A DNA stretch of 30,115 nucleotides from a virus, in IMG/VR virus record IMGVR_UViG_3300037847_001663, positions 13,472 to 43,586 of that record; one strand, written 5' to 3'. How positions within the stretch are numbered: the stretch's first letter is position 1; each line of letters opens with the position of its first letter. The position numbers were made by a program, and so were the translations under genes. Positions 7,528-16,643 of the stretch are shown here, piece after piece. Under the pieces are notes generated by a model. It was not told the DNA's origin. It searched no databases and saw only the letters and a list, made by a program, of their open reading frames with translations.

Positions 7528-10500
7528 AGCAAGGGTCGATGTCGTTTCAACCCCCGAACCTATAAAAGGAGTACATCCTGCACTTACTGTACACTCGCAG
7601 CACACATCGTATGACTCATTAGGGTCTATTGACGTAGTGTGGCAGAACATTGCCTGACCCGCGCCTCTGTAGTCATATATGAGATACAGAGTTGACCAAG
7701 CTGGAGCTGGTGTTAAATCTACCTGAGCAGTATAAACAGGAGCCTGACTGGTGTTTGTAGGCAATACCGTAGAAGCTGCCAACATATTGGCTATTCCGGC
7801 AGGCGTGTTTGGATATGTAGTTCCCGATGGGGCGGCTACATATGCCAGTTGATTAAGATTTGGCTGGAAAGTAAACGTACTCGACCCACCCCCGTTTGAT
7901 AATAATGTAACTGTCGAATTGGCTGTTGGGAATGACGGTGTACCTTGAATACCATTGGACTCAAAGAACTGAGACACAACAGGTGCTGATGTAGAACCTG
8001 ATAGGAATGTAACATTCTCAGAGGTCAATGGGCTTACATATGGAGTATCCTCATATCGGTACTGATTTATTATAGTTTCCCCCGAATCCACATCGTCCGT
8101 CAAGCAAACCATCACCACCTTTATCTCCGAACCTGTAGGGCAAGGGGGGTTCATGGTAGTTACTGAAGCTGGATTGGGGTCAACAGGGGTTACTGTAATC
8201 AATACTTCACTTATAGAACTCAAATTTTTAGACACCGAAACCGTAAATGTTCCCGTATCTCCCGCTGGGCCTGAAGGATTAGATGTTTCAACACCATTAT
8301 ATACCGCTGATACCGTTACTGCGTAATCCGCTGTAAATTCAATATTCATAATACCAATCCCTGACCCCGCATTAACAATATACTGAGTCGCAGCAATTAA
8401 ACCAGTCCACTCAACAGGCGGTAGATATGCCCCAACAGTTCTTCCCCTACATGATGTTATCGGTATTTGTAGGGGAAGATTCGTGGTGTTAGATGCCAGT
8501 ACATATTCATTCATATAAGGGTCGTAACCACCAAGTTTTTGAGTGGTAAAAGAATCTTGGAATAAGTCCCTGAACCACGACCTCATGCCGATAGATGATA
8601 TAGCTTGAAGGGAATCTCCTTGAGTAACAGAGCCTGACAGCTTAATAACAGAAGACCTCTTAGCGTCTGTGAAGTACATATCCCTACCGTAAGTAGCGAA
8701 ACTCTCAGGGTTGTTAGATATCCCGTATTCTTCAATCCTTGCAATCTGCTGTCCTAATATGGTTGGGGTTGCGGTTACAATATTTGAGCCATCTGCTCCA
8801 CTTATCAAGCTCTTGTTTACCTGAATGTAAGATATCTTGTCCTCCTGCAATACCAGTAGATTGTCGCGGAACGAATGCAGCACTTCAATAGGGCCGTAAG
8901 ACTCCTCGCAGTCCTTGTAGTTCGCAAGACCAAGATTGAAACTATTCAAGTTATTCAAGGCTGTCTGCTCTTGATACAGACCGCTGTAAGTGATAGAAGC
9001 CTCCCTGCGTATCTGCTCGTAATCCTGAGTGGTTACACCAGCAGACCTATTACCAAGCGTAAAGAAATTCCCTGTAAGAGAGTCAAGTATCCTGTAGCTC
9101 TCTACTCCGTTTCCAAACGCAAAGCAGTTAAAAAAGCTAAGATTTACTTTAGCTTCTTGAGACCCAACAATTTGGTCTTGGTCTCCATCAGCCGTACCTG
9201 ACATATGGTTGCCATTGGTAATAGCATAGTTGTCTGCTCCCTCATAGTAAATTCCATCAGCTACTTTGCTTGGGATTGTTTCAAAGACAAATTTTCCGTT
9301 TGCTGGAGTAATCGAGATAGTGGCATAAATGGCACTATTCCTACCGCTCCTTGCGTCACAAAAGTCGGGGCCAGCATCTAATATAAGGTACAACCCATCA
9401 CCTTGATAGCAAGGGCCGTTAAGATTAGTGACAGGAGGGGAGCCGCCCCAACAAAAACCAAAAACTGGGTTTAAAGGGTCGTCAGGCAGATAGGGGTTAG
9501 GTGGAATGCCGTCAAAAAAGTAAAACCAATTATCTACAGAGTCAGATTGGTTAGGGTAGAGGGGTATAGCGTACGGGTCAGTATAAAGAGTAGGGTCATA
9601 ATATGTGGAGTTCCCTTGACAGGTACTCCCTGCCTGTACATTCACCCCTTGTAAATCCCAAAAATCCTTAAAGTTAGCGTAGTCTTGTTGCGCTACTATT
9701 TGATTCTCATATATACACTCATAATCAGTACATCTCCCCGATATTCCTCGTCTTATAAAGCGGAAACGCATATTCACTATATCACCTGCATTTACTGAAA
9801 TATTAGTAGACGCAGGCTGTTGCAAAGGAATAGCTAAAAATGGAGAGAACATATAAGCGTCCGAAGCGTAAGAACCGTTATATACAAACGAGTCTTCCTC
9901 ATTAGTGTCAGCACTCCAACCAGCAGGTCTCACCTTCATATAAACCCCCGCTGGTTCAACGAAGGGTGGTGTGTTGCCTCCCGTTAAAAAGTTATTAGGT
10001 TGGTCGGCTACCTCTAATACGGTAGTTGTTATGACGTTGTTTAATGCCCCATTAGCATCTGCCTTAACAATAAGCCGCAAACCTTCTGTAACCTTATTGG
10101 CCTGCTCTCCTTCCAGCTTTATCCATGTCATGCCCGTAGCTTCATCCAAGAAAGCAACATTGGCATATATGGTTTCATACAGCCCCTGTGACGGCTTAAC
10201 CATAAACTTATACCTCTCAGCCCAAGAAGGAGGCTTCATGTATTCAGGAATTGTTACCTCTAAGCTATTTATGTTTATGCTATTACTTACGTCAACATTG
10301 ACAGAGTTCCTTTCACTAACAAGAACAGTTGACTGCCGAGCATTTGAGTCCTGATATACAATACCTACCTGATACTCTCTATTGCTGTGAAGGCTTTGGG
10401 AAGATTTAGGCCCAAAAACGGTGGCAGAAGCACTTACAATACTGAAGTACTGAAATACTGGAGAATTAGTTCCGCTACAATCATTCGGCCCCGTATCTTT

Positions 10501-12279
10501 CCTATACCGATGGGCTGGTGGTGAGATTCTCAACCGGTTAATATTAGTATCCCAATAAAAACTAATCCCTCCAAAGTCGCTGGTTGGGCCAGCTTCAGTG
10601 TCAACAGGGGGTGAGAAATTATTTACTGGTGGCTGAGACACTTGCCTTCTTGTTGCCATGCAGACCACAGGCTCAAATGTCAACGGGTTGTTTACCGAAT
10701 CTGTATTATTTACTGAGGGAACAGCGGCATTAAATAAATCTATCCATGTTGTGCCTGAAGGCCAGTCATTGGGGTCGGCCTGAGCTGTGTCCCATCCCCA
10801 TGCAGTTCGGAAGTAGTTTCCCTGAAAAAAGCTCTGCGCGCTTGTGTAGGATTGGTCGAGCCGCACCGTAAATGTAACTGGGAAAACCGCTGCGGTATTA
10901 AATGATGCGTTAGCCTGATTAGAGGCGGGGATTTCATCCGGATACGAACCTGAATAAGAAAATCCAGCACCACGAAACTGAATGGTAAACTGAATAAAAT
11001 TCCCCTCTATCAAATCACTTGGCCCGACACCGCTAAAGTCTACATCTGCAACCCCTTGGCTAATATTGGGGGGTGATGATAAGGTGGAGTCTACATTTAA
11101 TCCACCAAAAGTTCCAAGAGAAAGAGGAACATCTACCCCTCCCGCAACTTCTGTAGACTTAGAAGCTACCGTATAGGTTAAGTCAATAGCCTGTCCACTT
11201 GAATCAGTAAGGTCTCGCTGCTCAACGTAGTTGCCATATAGCAATCTGTTGCCAAATATATTTTGCGCTTTAGATTTAAGCGGAACGTTGTCATAGAGCC
11301 TTAGTATCTCCTCGCTGTTTAGTACAGTGTATATCTCCCCATTAGTAAATGAAGTTTGAAAATCACTGTTGTTATTAAGGTCAGATACATCATACTCTTC
11401 GATGACAAATATGTTATTAGAGTCAGCCTCCTTAAAAACAACGTCAACTCTTTTAACCCTTGAGTCTCCCGTCTTAAAAGTTACCTGAGCTTCGTTCCAT
11501 ATATTTTGCATGGAATCATTGAGATAACTTGAAAAATCTAATATAAAATTAGAATTAGGAGCAAAAGCAGGAGCTGTAAACTGAGAAAGCGCACTGTACT
11601 CTCCATCAGCATACTGATACCTATATGCAAAGCATATAAACGTATCCTTAATGTAGTTTTCTCCACCAGCCACCTGAGCAAACTCAACAGTTGGAGATTC
11701 TAAAGGTGGGGGCTTAATGACGCTTATGTCAAGCTCAATAATTTGGTCTCTTAATCCATATGCCAGCGTTATGTCAGGAAACGGATAGTCACTCGTGACG
11801 TTTATCTTCCTCGGCTCATTATAGTTGTCCGTAAAAAATAACAGGTCGTCAATCTTGTCAACGCCATTTATAAGATAGGCAGGGTCAAAGTTTAATACCG
11901 TCTCAGAAACCACATGGTAAGTAAGCTGTTGAGCTTGTGTGTCATAAGACACAATCATATCAACCTTACCTAACACACCTGCTGAAGGCGGGGCAGCTTG
12001 CGTATTTGCTGGGTCATGCACAAACCAATACAGGGTCTCTTCTTCTGAGTCGGCAAGGGTTCCAATACAAGTAGCTTCTTCGCTTAGCGCAACTCCATTG
12101 TACTGTAGCGTGGTAAGTTTGATGTTTCCCTTTGTGTTCTCTACAGCACCTATCTCAGTAAGCTCTGTAGACCCCACTCGTATGTTCATAGCATCAACGT
12201 ACTCGCCATCAGGCAAGAGCCGTTCATCTATGCTCTTGTTCATCCGCCCAAGCTTGAAATTCCTTGTCTGCTTAGCCAT
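7315..12279 (-). CDS. Giant muzzle-like tail protein (crAss-like), 1654 aa
   Basis: The largest gene in the window. It opens with NFKLGRMNKSIDERLLPDGE and then YVDAMNIRVGSTELTEIGAV, a signature shared with the long tail 'muzzle' or nozzle-type proteins of crAss-like phages. Most of it is beta-rich. A conserved stretch near residues 1180-1320 includes FRDNLLVLQEDKISYIQVNK, EEYGISNNPESFATYGRDMY, ISSIGMRSWFRDLF and GGYDPYMNEYVLAS, again typical of this family. After that come Ig-like/Thr-rich segments, and a C-terminal Cys-bounded repeat (1585-1654) also found in the next gene. It follows the 320-aa ring-type gene by one base. The expected role is the distal tail tube that gates DNA release and carries adhesins. 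Family call strong, detailed function by analogy. Confidence 0.85.
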   Translation of the reverse strand: MAKQTRNFKLGRMNKSIDERLLPDGEYVDAMNIRVGSTELTEIGAVENTKGNIKLTTLQYNGVALSEEATCIGTLADSEEETLYWFVHDPANTQAAPPSAGVLGKVDMIVSYDTQAQQLTYHVVSETVLNFDPAYLINGVDKIDDLLFFTDNYNEPRKINVTSDYPFPDITLAYGLRDQIIELDISVIKPPPLESPTVEFAQVAGGENYIKDTFICFAYRYQYADGEYSALSQFTAPAFAPNSNFILDFSSYLNDSMQNIWNEAQVTFKTGDSRVKRVDVVFKEADSNNIFVIEEYDVSDLNNNSDFQTSFTNGEIYTVLNSEEILRLYDNVPLKSKAQNIFGNRLLYGNYVEQRDLTDSSGQAIDLTYTVASKSTEVAGGVDVPLSLGTFGGLNVDSTLSSPPNISQGVADVDFSGVGPSDLIEGNFIQFTIQFRGAGFSYSGSYPDEIPASNQANASFNTAAVFPVTFTVRLDQSYTSAQSFFQGNYFRTAWGWDTAQADPNDWPSGTTWIDLFNAAVPSVNNTDSVNNPLTFEPVVCMATRRQVSQPPVNNFSPPVDTEAGPTSDFGGISFYWDTNINRLRISPPAHRYRKDTGPNDCSGTNSPVFQYFSIVSASATVFGPKSSQSLHSNREYQVGIVYQDSNARQSTVLVSERNSVNVDVSNSININSLEVTIPEYMKPPSWAERYKFMVKPSQGLYETIYANVAFLDEATGMTWIKLEGEQANKVTEGLRLIVKADANGALNNVITTTVLEVADQPNNFLTGGNTPPFVEPAGVYMKVRPAGWSADTNEEDSFVYNGSYASDAYMFSPFLAIPLQQPASTNISVNAGDIVNMRFRFIRRGISGRCTDYECIYENQIVAQQDYANFKDFWDLQGVNVQAGSTCQGNSTYYDPTLYTDPYAIPLYPNQSDSVDNWFYFFDGIPPNPYLPDDPLNPVFGFCWGGSPPVTNLNGPCYQGDGLYLILDAGPDFCDARSGRNSAIYATISITPANGKFVFETIPSKVADGIYYEGADNYAITNGNHMSGTADGDQDQIVGSQEAKVNLSFFNCFAFGNGVESYRILDSLTGNFFTLGNRSAGVTTQDYEQIRREASITYSGLYQEQTALNNLNSFNLGLANYKDCEESYGPIEVLHSFRDNLLVLQEDKISYIQVNKSLISGADGSNIVTATPTILGQQIARIEEYGISNNPESFATYGRDMYFTDAKRSSVIKLSGSVTQGDSLQAISSIGMRSWFRDLFQDSFTTQKLGGYDPYMNEYVLASNTTNLPLQIPITSCRGRTVGAYLPPVEWTGLIAATQYIVNAGSGIGIMNIEFTADYAVTVSAVYNGVETSNPSGPAGDTGTFTVSVSKNLSSISEVLITVTPVDPNPASVTTMNPPCPTGSEIKVVMVCLTDDVDSGETIINQYRYEDTPYVSPLTSENVTFLSGSTSAPVVSQFFESNGIQGTPSFPTANSTVTLLSNGGGSSTFTFQPNLNQLAYVAAPSGTTYPNTPAGIANMLAASTVLPTNTSQAPVYTAQVDLTPAPAWSTLYLIYDYRGAGQAMFCHTTSIDPNESYDVCCECTVSAGCTPFIGSGVETTSTLACAAAKATTYYHDGSGVAPEIGDNIYSLSDCETPVRALLPNTTENYISLGDGTNSYIKVLGNGEIIAKTSC

Positions 12280-12280
12280 A

Positions 12281-13243
12281 TTACTTTATGAGTTTATTCT
12301 GACCTCTTAGGTTCATTAAAAGTCTTGCAGGGTGAAGATTGCTTATACGAATCTTAGCGTTCCTTAACAAAGCACTCTTGTCCTTTTGCGCTCTCCTTAC
12401 AATGTACTCTTGGATTCCAAAACGACTATTAAGTATAGCATACTTAATGTATGCATATATATACTCCTCAAAAAACTTGTGAACCCTTACGCCTGAATCA
12501 CTTGGGTCGGGCTTAGGGTTGTCTGCTGTGCCTTCAAAGTTTTGCCGGTTCATTCCGTCAGAAATATACTCAAGTACGCAATGCTCTCCTGCCATGCCTG
12601 AGCTAAAGTTAATTACACCACCAGCCTTGTCTATTCTGAACGTAGGATTAGCGTTAGCTGTCTCAGTGTTTAAGCCATACCTCGCTCCTATTTGAAAATC
12701 AAAGTACCAACAGCCATCAACACAGTAGCCCTCGCAACCGTGATAAATACTGTCCTCATTTAGGTACATGGTCTTAGCTGTTCCATCAAGCCTCTTTAGG
12801 TCAAGCAAAGAATGCTCCGGCTGTAGGATATTCCCATATTGGTCAAATAAAATGTTACAGTTGTTGTCCTGCAAGTATGAGCCTGCGCTATTTGCCTGTA
12901 TGTTTTCCGTAAGCGGATACAACATACCATTCTTAAACAATGATATCCTCACCCAGTTTACAAAGTCAGGAGGCAAGATAAACCGCAGGTCATCACACAC
13001 ATCTAACTCAAGTGCCTTTATTTCCTTGAACGCATCGTAGTTCAGTTCTTGTATTGCTCTCTTGGCATGAAACAGAACCTGATACCTGTTTATGTTATTG
13101 ACAATCTCATGGTTACCCTGATAGATAAGCATAAAGTTGTTCACTACATCAGTCAAGCTGACGTACTGATACGAACCCCAATTAGCATCTTCAGGAACAG
13201 CCCCGCTATTCTCGTAATATTGATATCCGCTTAAGTATGCCAT
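12281..13243 (-). CDS. Tail adaptor/ring-type protein (crAss-like stabilisation family)
   Basis: 320 aa. The N-terminal third has YVSLTDVVNNFMLIYQGNHE, then YQVLFHAKRAIQELNYDAFK and LRFILPPDFVNWVRISLFKN. This helical-bundle-plus-beta pattern belongs to head-to-tail connector/ring proteins related to P22 gp4-type tail stabilisation and T7-type tail tubular A proteins, as annotated in crAss-like phages. The C-terminal part is a helical region (VRVHKFFEEYIYAYIKYAIL) ending in a basic tail. It shares a TAATG stop/start overlap with the 231-aa gene upstream, and the muzzle-like gene follows directly. The product should sit between portal and muzzle and help close the head. Confidence 0.85.
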   Translation of the reverse strand: MAYLSGYQYYENSGAVPEDANWGSYQYVSLTDVVNNFMLIYQGNHEIVNNINRYQVLFHAKRAIQELNYDAFKEIKALELDVCDDLRFILPPDFVNWVRISLFKNGMLYPLTENIQANSAGSYLQDNNCNILFDQYGNILQPEHSLLDLKRLDGTAKTMYLNEDSIYHGCEGYCVDGCWYFDFQIGARYGLNTETANANPTFRIDKAGGVINFSSGMAGEHCVLEYISDGMNRQNFEGTADNPKPDPSDSGVRVHKFFEEYIYAYIKYAILNSRFGIQEYIVRRAQKDKSALLRNAKIRISNLHPARLLMNLRGQNKLIK

Positions 13244-13938
13244 TATCGTTCTTCGTTATATTCATTAATCTCCGCCTGACTCATGGTCTGATATACCGCT
13301 GCTTCTCTTATCGACAGTCCAGCGTACTGCAATATCTTATTAACCAACATCGGCTCGTCTGACAGGGGAAGCTCAAAGTCTATTGAAGTCCCTGCATTAA
13401 ACATCGGCTCACCATTTTGCAACGTCACATACCCCCACTTAGGGTCAAGAGGATATCTAATGTACTGGCAGGATATTACGCCACCTGTAATGGTTACTGG
13501 AAAAAGAAACGCAGTATTACCCCTGACCACATACGCAGGATACTCCGTTGTAGGAGCTGTAAGCAATGAGTTTAAAAGGTTGTGAAGTTTAGACTCAGAC
13601 ACCTTCTCTACATCCAGCGTACTATTATACAGAAGCCTATTGATGTAGTAAAAGTCAGCAGGCAGGGTGTATTGATTTGCTGCTGCGTTAACAAGGAGTT
13701 CAAATTTTGAAAAAGAATCAATCACCTCAAGCAGGTTCTCAGCAATGTCAGCGTAGCTCGACCCTGTTGAGTGAGCGTTTACCTTGTTTATCTGATAGTT
13801 GTACTGATAGAAGTAGTCCTCAAACATATCCAACTGCGCCTGCTTAGCAAAAAGATTGAAGTCAGACGGGGATATATAACCATAATTGTTCTTGTTGCAT
13901 ACCGCAAGAACCGTGTTTCTCACTGAGTTTATTATCAT
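13243..13938 (-). CDS. Ring/tail connector protein, 231 aa
   Basis: Starts MIINSVRNTVLAVCNKNNYG, followed by YISPSDFNLFAKQAQLDMFE, a helical start I know from a protein family encoded just ahead of the gp4-like ring protein in Bacteroidota phages. Later landmarks are YTLPADFYYINRLLYN, EYPAYVVRGNTAFLFP and ISCQYIRYPLDPKWGY, then helices near the C-terminus. No membrane segment. It opens the tail unit: a -7 box ends 15 bases upstream and the terminator of the preceding unit lies just beyond that. It overlaps the next gene by one base. Together with the 320-aa protein it is likely part of the stacked rings below the portal. Family confidence good, exact ring position unknown. Confidence 0.82.
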   Translation of the reverse strand: MIINSVRNTVLAVCNKNNYGYISPSDFNLFAKQAQLDMFEDYFYQYNYQINKVNAHSTGSSYADIAENLLEVIDSFSKFELLVNAAANQYTLPADFYYINRLLYNSTLDVEKVSESKLHNLLNSLLTAPTTEYPAYVVRGNTAFLFPVTITGGVISCQYIRYPLDPKWGYVTLQNGEPMFNAGTSIDFELPLSDEPMLVNKILQYAGLSIREAAVYQTMSQAEINEYNEER

Positions 13939-13953
13939 GGGAATACCTTTTTA

Positions 13954-13961
13954 CAAAGATA
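13954..13961 (-). promoter_or_regulatory. -7 promoter box TATCTTTG for the tail unit
   Basis: TATCTTTG on the minus strand, 15 bases before the ATG of the 231-aa ring gene and only a few bases after the T tract of the preceding terminator. Placement between a terminator and a start codon makes this one of the most convincing promoters in the window. It would drive the tail genes 13938 to 5282. Confidence 0.72.
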
Positions 13962-13964
13962 GCC

Positions 13965-13998
13965 AAATAAAAAAAGGGTGTCCGTTAAGACACCCTTT
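13965..13998 (-). terminator. Rho-independent terminator after the 112-aa gene
   Basis: On the minus strand AAAGGGTGTC, a six-base loop, then GACACCCTTT: a perfect 10-bp stem, followed by a T-rich run (T7-A-T3 counting the stem's last T residues). It lies 24 bases after the stop of the 112-aa gene and immediately before the tail-unit promoter, so it separates two transcription units. Confidence 0.88.
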
Positions 13999-14021
13999 CT
14001 CCTTAATTGAAACGAATACTC

Positions 14022-14360
14022 TTATACAGAGAACTCAGCTTCTATTTGAGCGATTCCAGTAACTGCATAAGGCAGACGAGCTGTAATGTCAAAAACAGGA
14101 TTAGTCCATGAAGTTGTTAGAGCCTCTCCAATCAAGTCGATTAGTTTGTTCAATTGCTCCTTGGTCTTAGCTGCATCACTTGCGGTAGTCGCAGTGATTT
14201 CATAACCCAACACTTCTGAAGCTCCTGTAGCTCTATGACCTACAGAGTTCATGAAGATAACAACCTTAGTGTTTCCACTTGGCTTTTCAACACCTAAAAT
14301 GTTGTTGATAGGGATTAGATGCCCCATTCCATCGTGAGATACTTTCAAAAACTTTTGCAT
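14022..14360 (-). CDS. Small conserved phage protein in its own transcription unit
   Basis: 112 aa, start MQKFLKVSHDGMGHLIPINN. The first half is beta-rich (NILGVEKPSGNTKVVIFMNS). Then comes a helix (AAKTKEQLNKLIDLIGEALT) and a C-terminal beta stretch ending QIEAEFSV. No signal peptide, membrane helix or recognised domain. It has its own -7 box (14389-14396), a 28-base leader and a strong terminator at 13965-13998, so it can be made alone and probably in large amounts. Its place between capsid and tail genes suggests an abundant virion component such as a capsid decoration protein, or an assembly factor. That is inference from context only. Confidence 0.75.
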   Translation of the reverse strand: MQKFLKVSHDGMGHLIPINNILGVEKPSGNTKVVIFMNSVGHRATGASEVLGYEITATTASDAAKTKEQLNKLIDLIGEALTTSWTNPVFDITARLPYAVTGIAQIEAEFSV

Positions 14361-14388
14361 GATAAAAAAATTTGCAGATTAGTAAACA

Positions 14389-14396
14389 CAAAGATA
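14389..14396 (-). promoter_or_regulatory. -7 promoter box TATCTTTG for the 112-aa gene
   Basis: TATCTTTG on the minus strand in the 38-base gap after the 247-aa gene. The 28 bases to the ATG give room for a short A/T-rich leader. With the terminator downstream it defines a single-gene unit. No obvious TTTG -33 element at the expected distance. Confidence 0.7.
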
Positions 14397-14398
14397 CG

Positions 14399-15142
14399 TT
14401 ATTCTTCCATATGTTTTTCTAACAGCTTCAGTGTCTCAAGTCCCTCGTCTGACTGTAGGTATGAAGATGTGATGTATATCGGGTCTTCACCGAAAGGAAC
14501 AGTCAGCATACGCTTCTTGTTGTTCGGAAGATTGAAGTACACATCCTTGTTATTGTTTCTCATGCCAAGCAACCCTTGGTCAAAGAAAGCAGACACATCT
14601 GCCTGTAGGTTCAACATAGGGTCATCAAGGACATTAAGGAACTCTTGTGGGCTTGTTTTAGCGTATATAAGAACATCACGCTTTAACTCAGCAGTAGAGA
14701 CATTACTTACATCCCTTCCAAGCATCACCCTTGCCACCCTTTCAAGCTCGTCAATGTTAAGCTCTTTGGCAGCAATCAATGCATCAACCTGATAGTTAAT
14801 GGACTCCAGTTCTGACTGAGCGTCTCTTTCTTTATTAACCTCTTCAAAGACTAATCCATTCTGAGGATGGTAGTGCAAAAACTCTTGAAGTACAGGGTTA
14901 GTTTTAGGAACCGACAAAAAACCATCCACAAAGATTACAGGCTCAACAATAGCATTGTCATCCTGCTCATCTTCAAACGGGCTTTTTTGGTTTATTGCGT
15001 ATCGCAATGGCCTGTTATATTGACCATCAAAGTACAGTAATGGGAATCTTCTTGTGTTTCTTGACGGAATTGTCAAGCTAAGAGGGGAAGCGTCTCTTTT
15101 TAGTTTGTAGAGCTTGTCTACAGGGGCAATTTTTTTTTGCAT
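14399..15142 (-). CDS. Conserved phage structural-region protein, 247 aa
   Basis: Start MQKKIAPVDKLYKLKRDASP. Landmarks are LTIPSRNTRRFPLLYFDGQ, RPLRYAINQKSPFEDEQDDN, NPVLQEFLHYHPQNGLVFEE, a helical region (120-175), then FFDQGLLGMRNNNKDVYFNL and KKRMLTVPFGEDP. I recognise this combination as a family always found next to the major capsid gene in uncultured Bacteroidota phages, but know of no proven function. Head completion or an internal head protein are options. The gene follows the capsid terminator. Only a weak -7-like TAATTTCA lies in the 18-base gap, so it may depend on read-through. The coding start contains a run of nine A (ATGCAAAAAAAAA). Confidence 0.8.
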   Translation of the reverse strand: MQKKIAPVDKLYKLKRDASPLSLTIPSRNTRRFPLLYFDGQYNRPLRYAINQKSPFEDEQDDNAIVEPVIFVDGFLSVPKTNPVLQEFLHYHPQNGLVFEEVNKERDAQSELESINYQVDALIAAKELNIDELERVARVMLGRDVSNVSTAELKRDVLIYAKTSPQEFLNVLDDPMLNLQADVSAFFDQGLLGMRNNNKDVYFNLPNNKKRMLTVPFGEDPIYITSSYLQSDEGLETLKLLEKHMEE

Positions 15143-15160
15143 TAGATTGAAATTAGAGTT

Positions 15161-15196
15161 AAAAAAAAGAGAGGAGGGGAAGACCCCTCCCCTCTC
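15161..15196 (-). terminator. Strong terminator after the major capsid gene
   Basis: On the minus strand a G/C-rich hairpin: a 7-bp core (GGAGGGG against CCCCTCC) extended by four more pairs across a two-base bulge, with a four-base loop, followed by eight T residues. It begins about 20 bases after the capsid stop codon. It would end most transcripts after the capsid gene and help keep capsid mRNA abundant. Confidence 0.88.
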
Positions 15197-15215
15197 ATTG
15201 GGTAATCAAGTTAGC

Positions 15216-16622
15216 TTACGCATTGAAGATAACGAAGTTGTTAGCTCCAAGAGTACATACACAACGCTCAGACAAGAAGTTAACTTTCATCTCATCAATT
15301 GAGCTTGTAGCAGCACCACCGGCAGAACCAGTAATCCAAGTCTTGTATCGTCTGTCTTCTGTCTCAGAAGCTCTGTAACGAACGTGAAGGAATGGACGCT
15401 TAGCGTTCTTTCCAAGAACTTGGTCATATACTGATGTAGAACCAGCAGGAACAAGAAGACCGTTAACAGCACCCGAAGAAAGGTCTCCACGCATTGTTGG
15501 GTCGTTCAAGTATTTCCAGTCAGACTTGTAAAAGTCATATCCTCTACGGAATCCAGTGAAACCAAGGTTCAATGCCATCTCCTCGTCATTGTCAAACAAT
15601 CCGTAAGATGTACCACCAGCACCGTAAGAGTTCTGAGCAGCAAGCATATCGTCAATGTCGAAAGAGAAGTCTCTGTTCACGAACAATACGTTCTCCTCGA
15701 TAGCTCCCTGACGGTCAAGACGCTGGATTACAGAATCAAAGTCTGCAAGGGTAGTAGGGTTACCACCAGTCCAAACATTACCTCTGTTCTCAACAGCAAA
15801 GAATACTCCATCAGAGCCTGTCAAAGGCTGTGCAAGACCAATAGCACCTGAAGCCGCTTCAGCAGGAACTGCCTCAATCATTGCGGTCTCAAGATAGTCG
15901 TCAAATCGCATACGAGTTTCATGCTCTGACTTCAAGTACCATAGGTATCCAGTAGCACCGTTTTCGGTAGTTACTTCAACCCATCCAATCTGTGCCATGT
16001 CAGAACCGTTTACAGCGTAAGTGTCCTTAAGGATGATTGGCTTGTTGTCAAAGATGCTGTCCTCTGCCTCAAGAGACCCTTCCATTCCGTCAGTTCCTTT
16101 TCCAAATTCAGAACCGTAAATCATAATGGTAACGTCTGCATTTCCTGCACCAGTACCAGCAGTAACAAGACCAGCTCCCTCGTAGAAAGCAACAGTAAAT
16201 GTAGCAGCTCCAGCAGCAGCAACAGTAACAACTCCTTTATTTACTCCTGAACCATCGTTCTGAGAAATAAGAAGTGTCTGTCCTACTCGGATAGCTCTTT
16301 CACCACCGCCTGTGATGGCATCGTTAACTTGGAATACAGCAGTGTCGTCTCCAGCAGCCGCAGCAGTACCGACCTGAGTATACTTGGTGTGAAGTCGTCC
16401 CTGCTCAGCCCACTTAATCATGTCAGAGTTAGACGGCATCTCAGCTCCAACCATTCGCAAGAACGATGAAACGCTTCGGTTACCGTATCGCTCAAACTCC
16501 TTTTCGTAGGTGTCAGGAAGATACTGGTTCAAGAAATCAAAATTCGTAATGTAGTTTGTAGCCAACGCTACACGCTCCGCATTCGGTTGCAGAGCAAATG
16601 TTGGGGATGCAGCTAATGCCAT
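15216..16622 (-). CDS. Major capsid protein (HK97-type expected)
   Basis: 468 aa. N-terminal landmarks are NFDFLNQYLPDTYEKEFERY, SVSSFLRMVGAEMPSNSDMI and KWAEQGRLHTKY, matching the crAss-like capsid family. Residues 90-171 are a Gly/Ala/Thr-rich beta segment (RVGQTLLISQNDGSG ... ATFTVAFYEG ... VTIMIYG) that looks like an insertion domain. The C-terminal half has DYLETAMIEAVPAEAASGAI, a helical/beta core and ends LGANNFVIFNA. Length is normal for the family. It lies 21 bases after the scaffold gene, has an A-rich leader, and is followed by the strongest terminator in the window, as expected for the most abundant virion protein. Function certain by context, fold by family knowledge. Confidence 0.9.
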   Translation of the reverse strand: MALAASPTFALQPNAERVALATNYITNFDFLNQYLPDTYEKEFERYGNRSVSSFLRMVGAEMPSNSDMIKWAEQGRLHTKYTQVGTAAAAGDDTAVFQVNDAITGGGERAIRVGQTLLISQNDGSGVNKGVVTVAAAGAATFTVAFYEGAGLVTAGTGAGNADVTIMIYGSEFGKGTDGMEGSLEAEDSIFDNKPIILKDTYAVNGSDMAQIGWVEVTTENGATGYLWYLKSEHETRMRFDDYLETAMIEAVPAEAASGAIGLAQPLTGSDGVFFAVENRGNVWTGGNPTTLADFDSVIQRLDRQGAIEENVLFVNRDFSFDIDDMLAAQNSYGAGGTSYGLFDNDEEMALNLGFTGFRRGYDFYKSDWKYLNDPTMRGDLSSGAVNGLLVPAGSTSVYDQVLGKNAKRPFLHVRYRASETEDRRYKTWITGSAGGAATSSIDEMKVNFLSERCVCTLGANNFVIFNA

Positions 16623-16643
16623 ATCGTTTTTTTCTTTTAAAGG

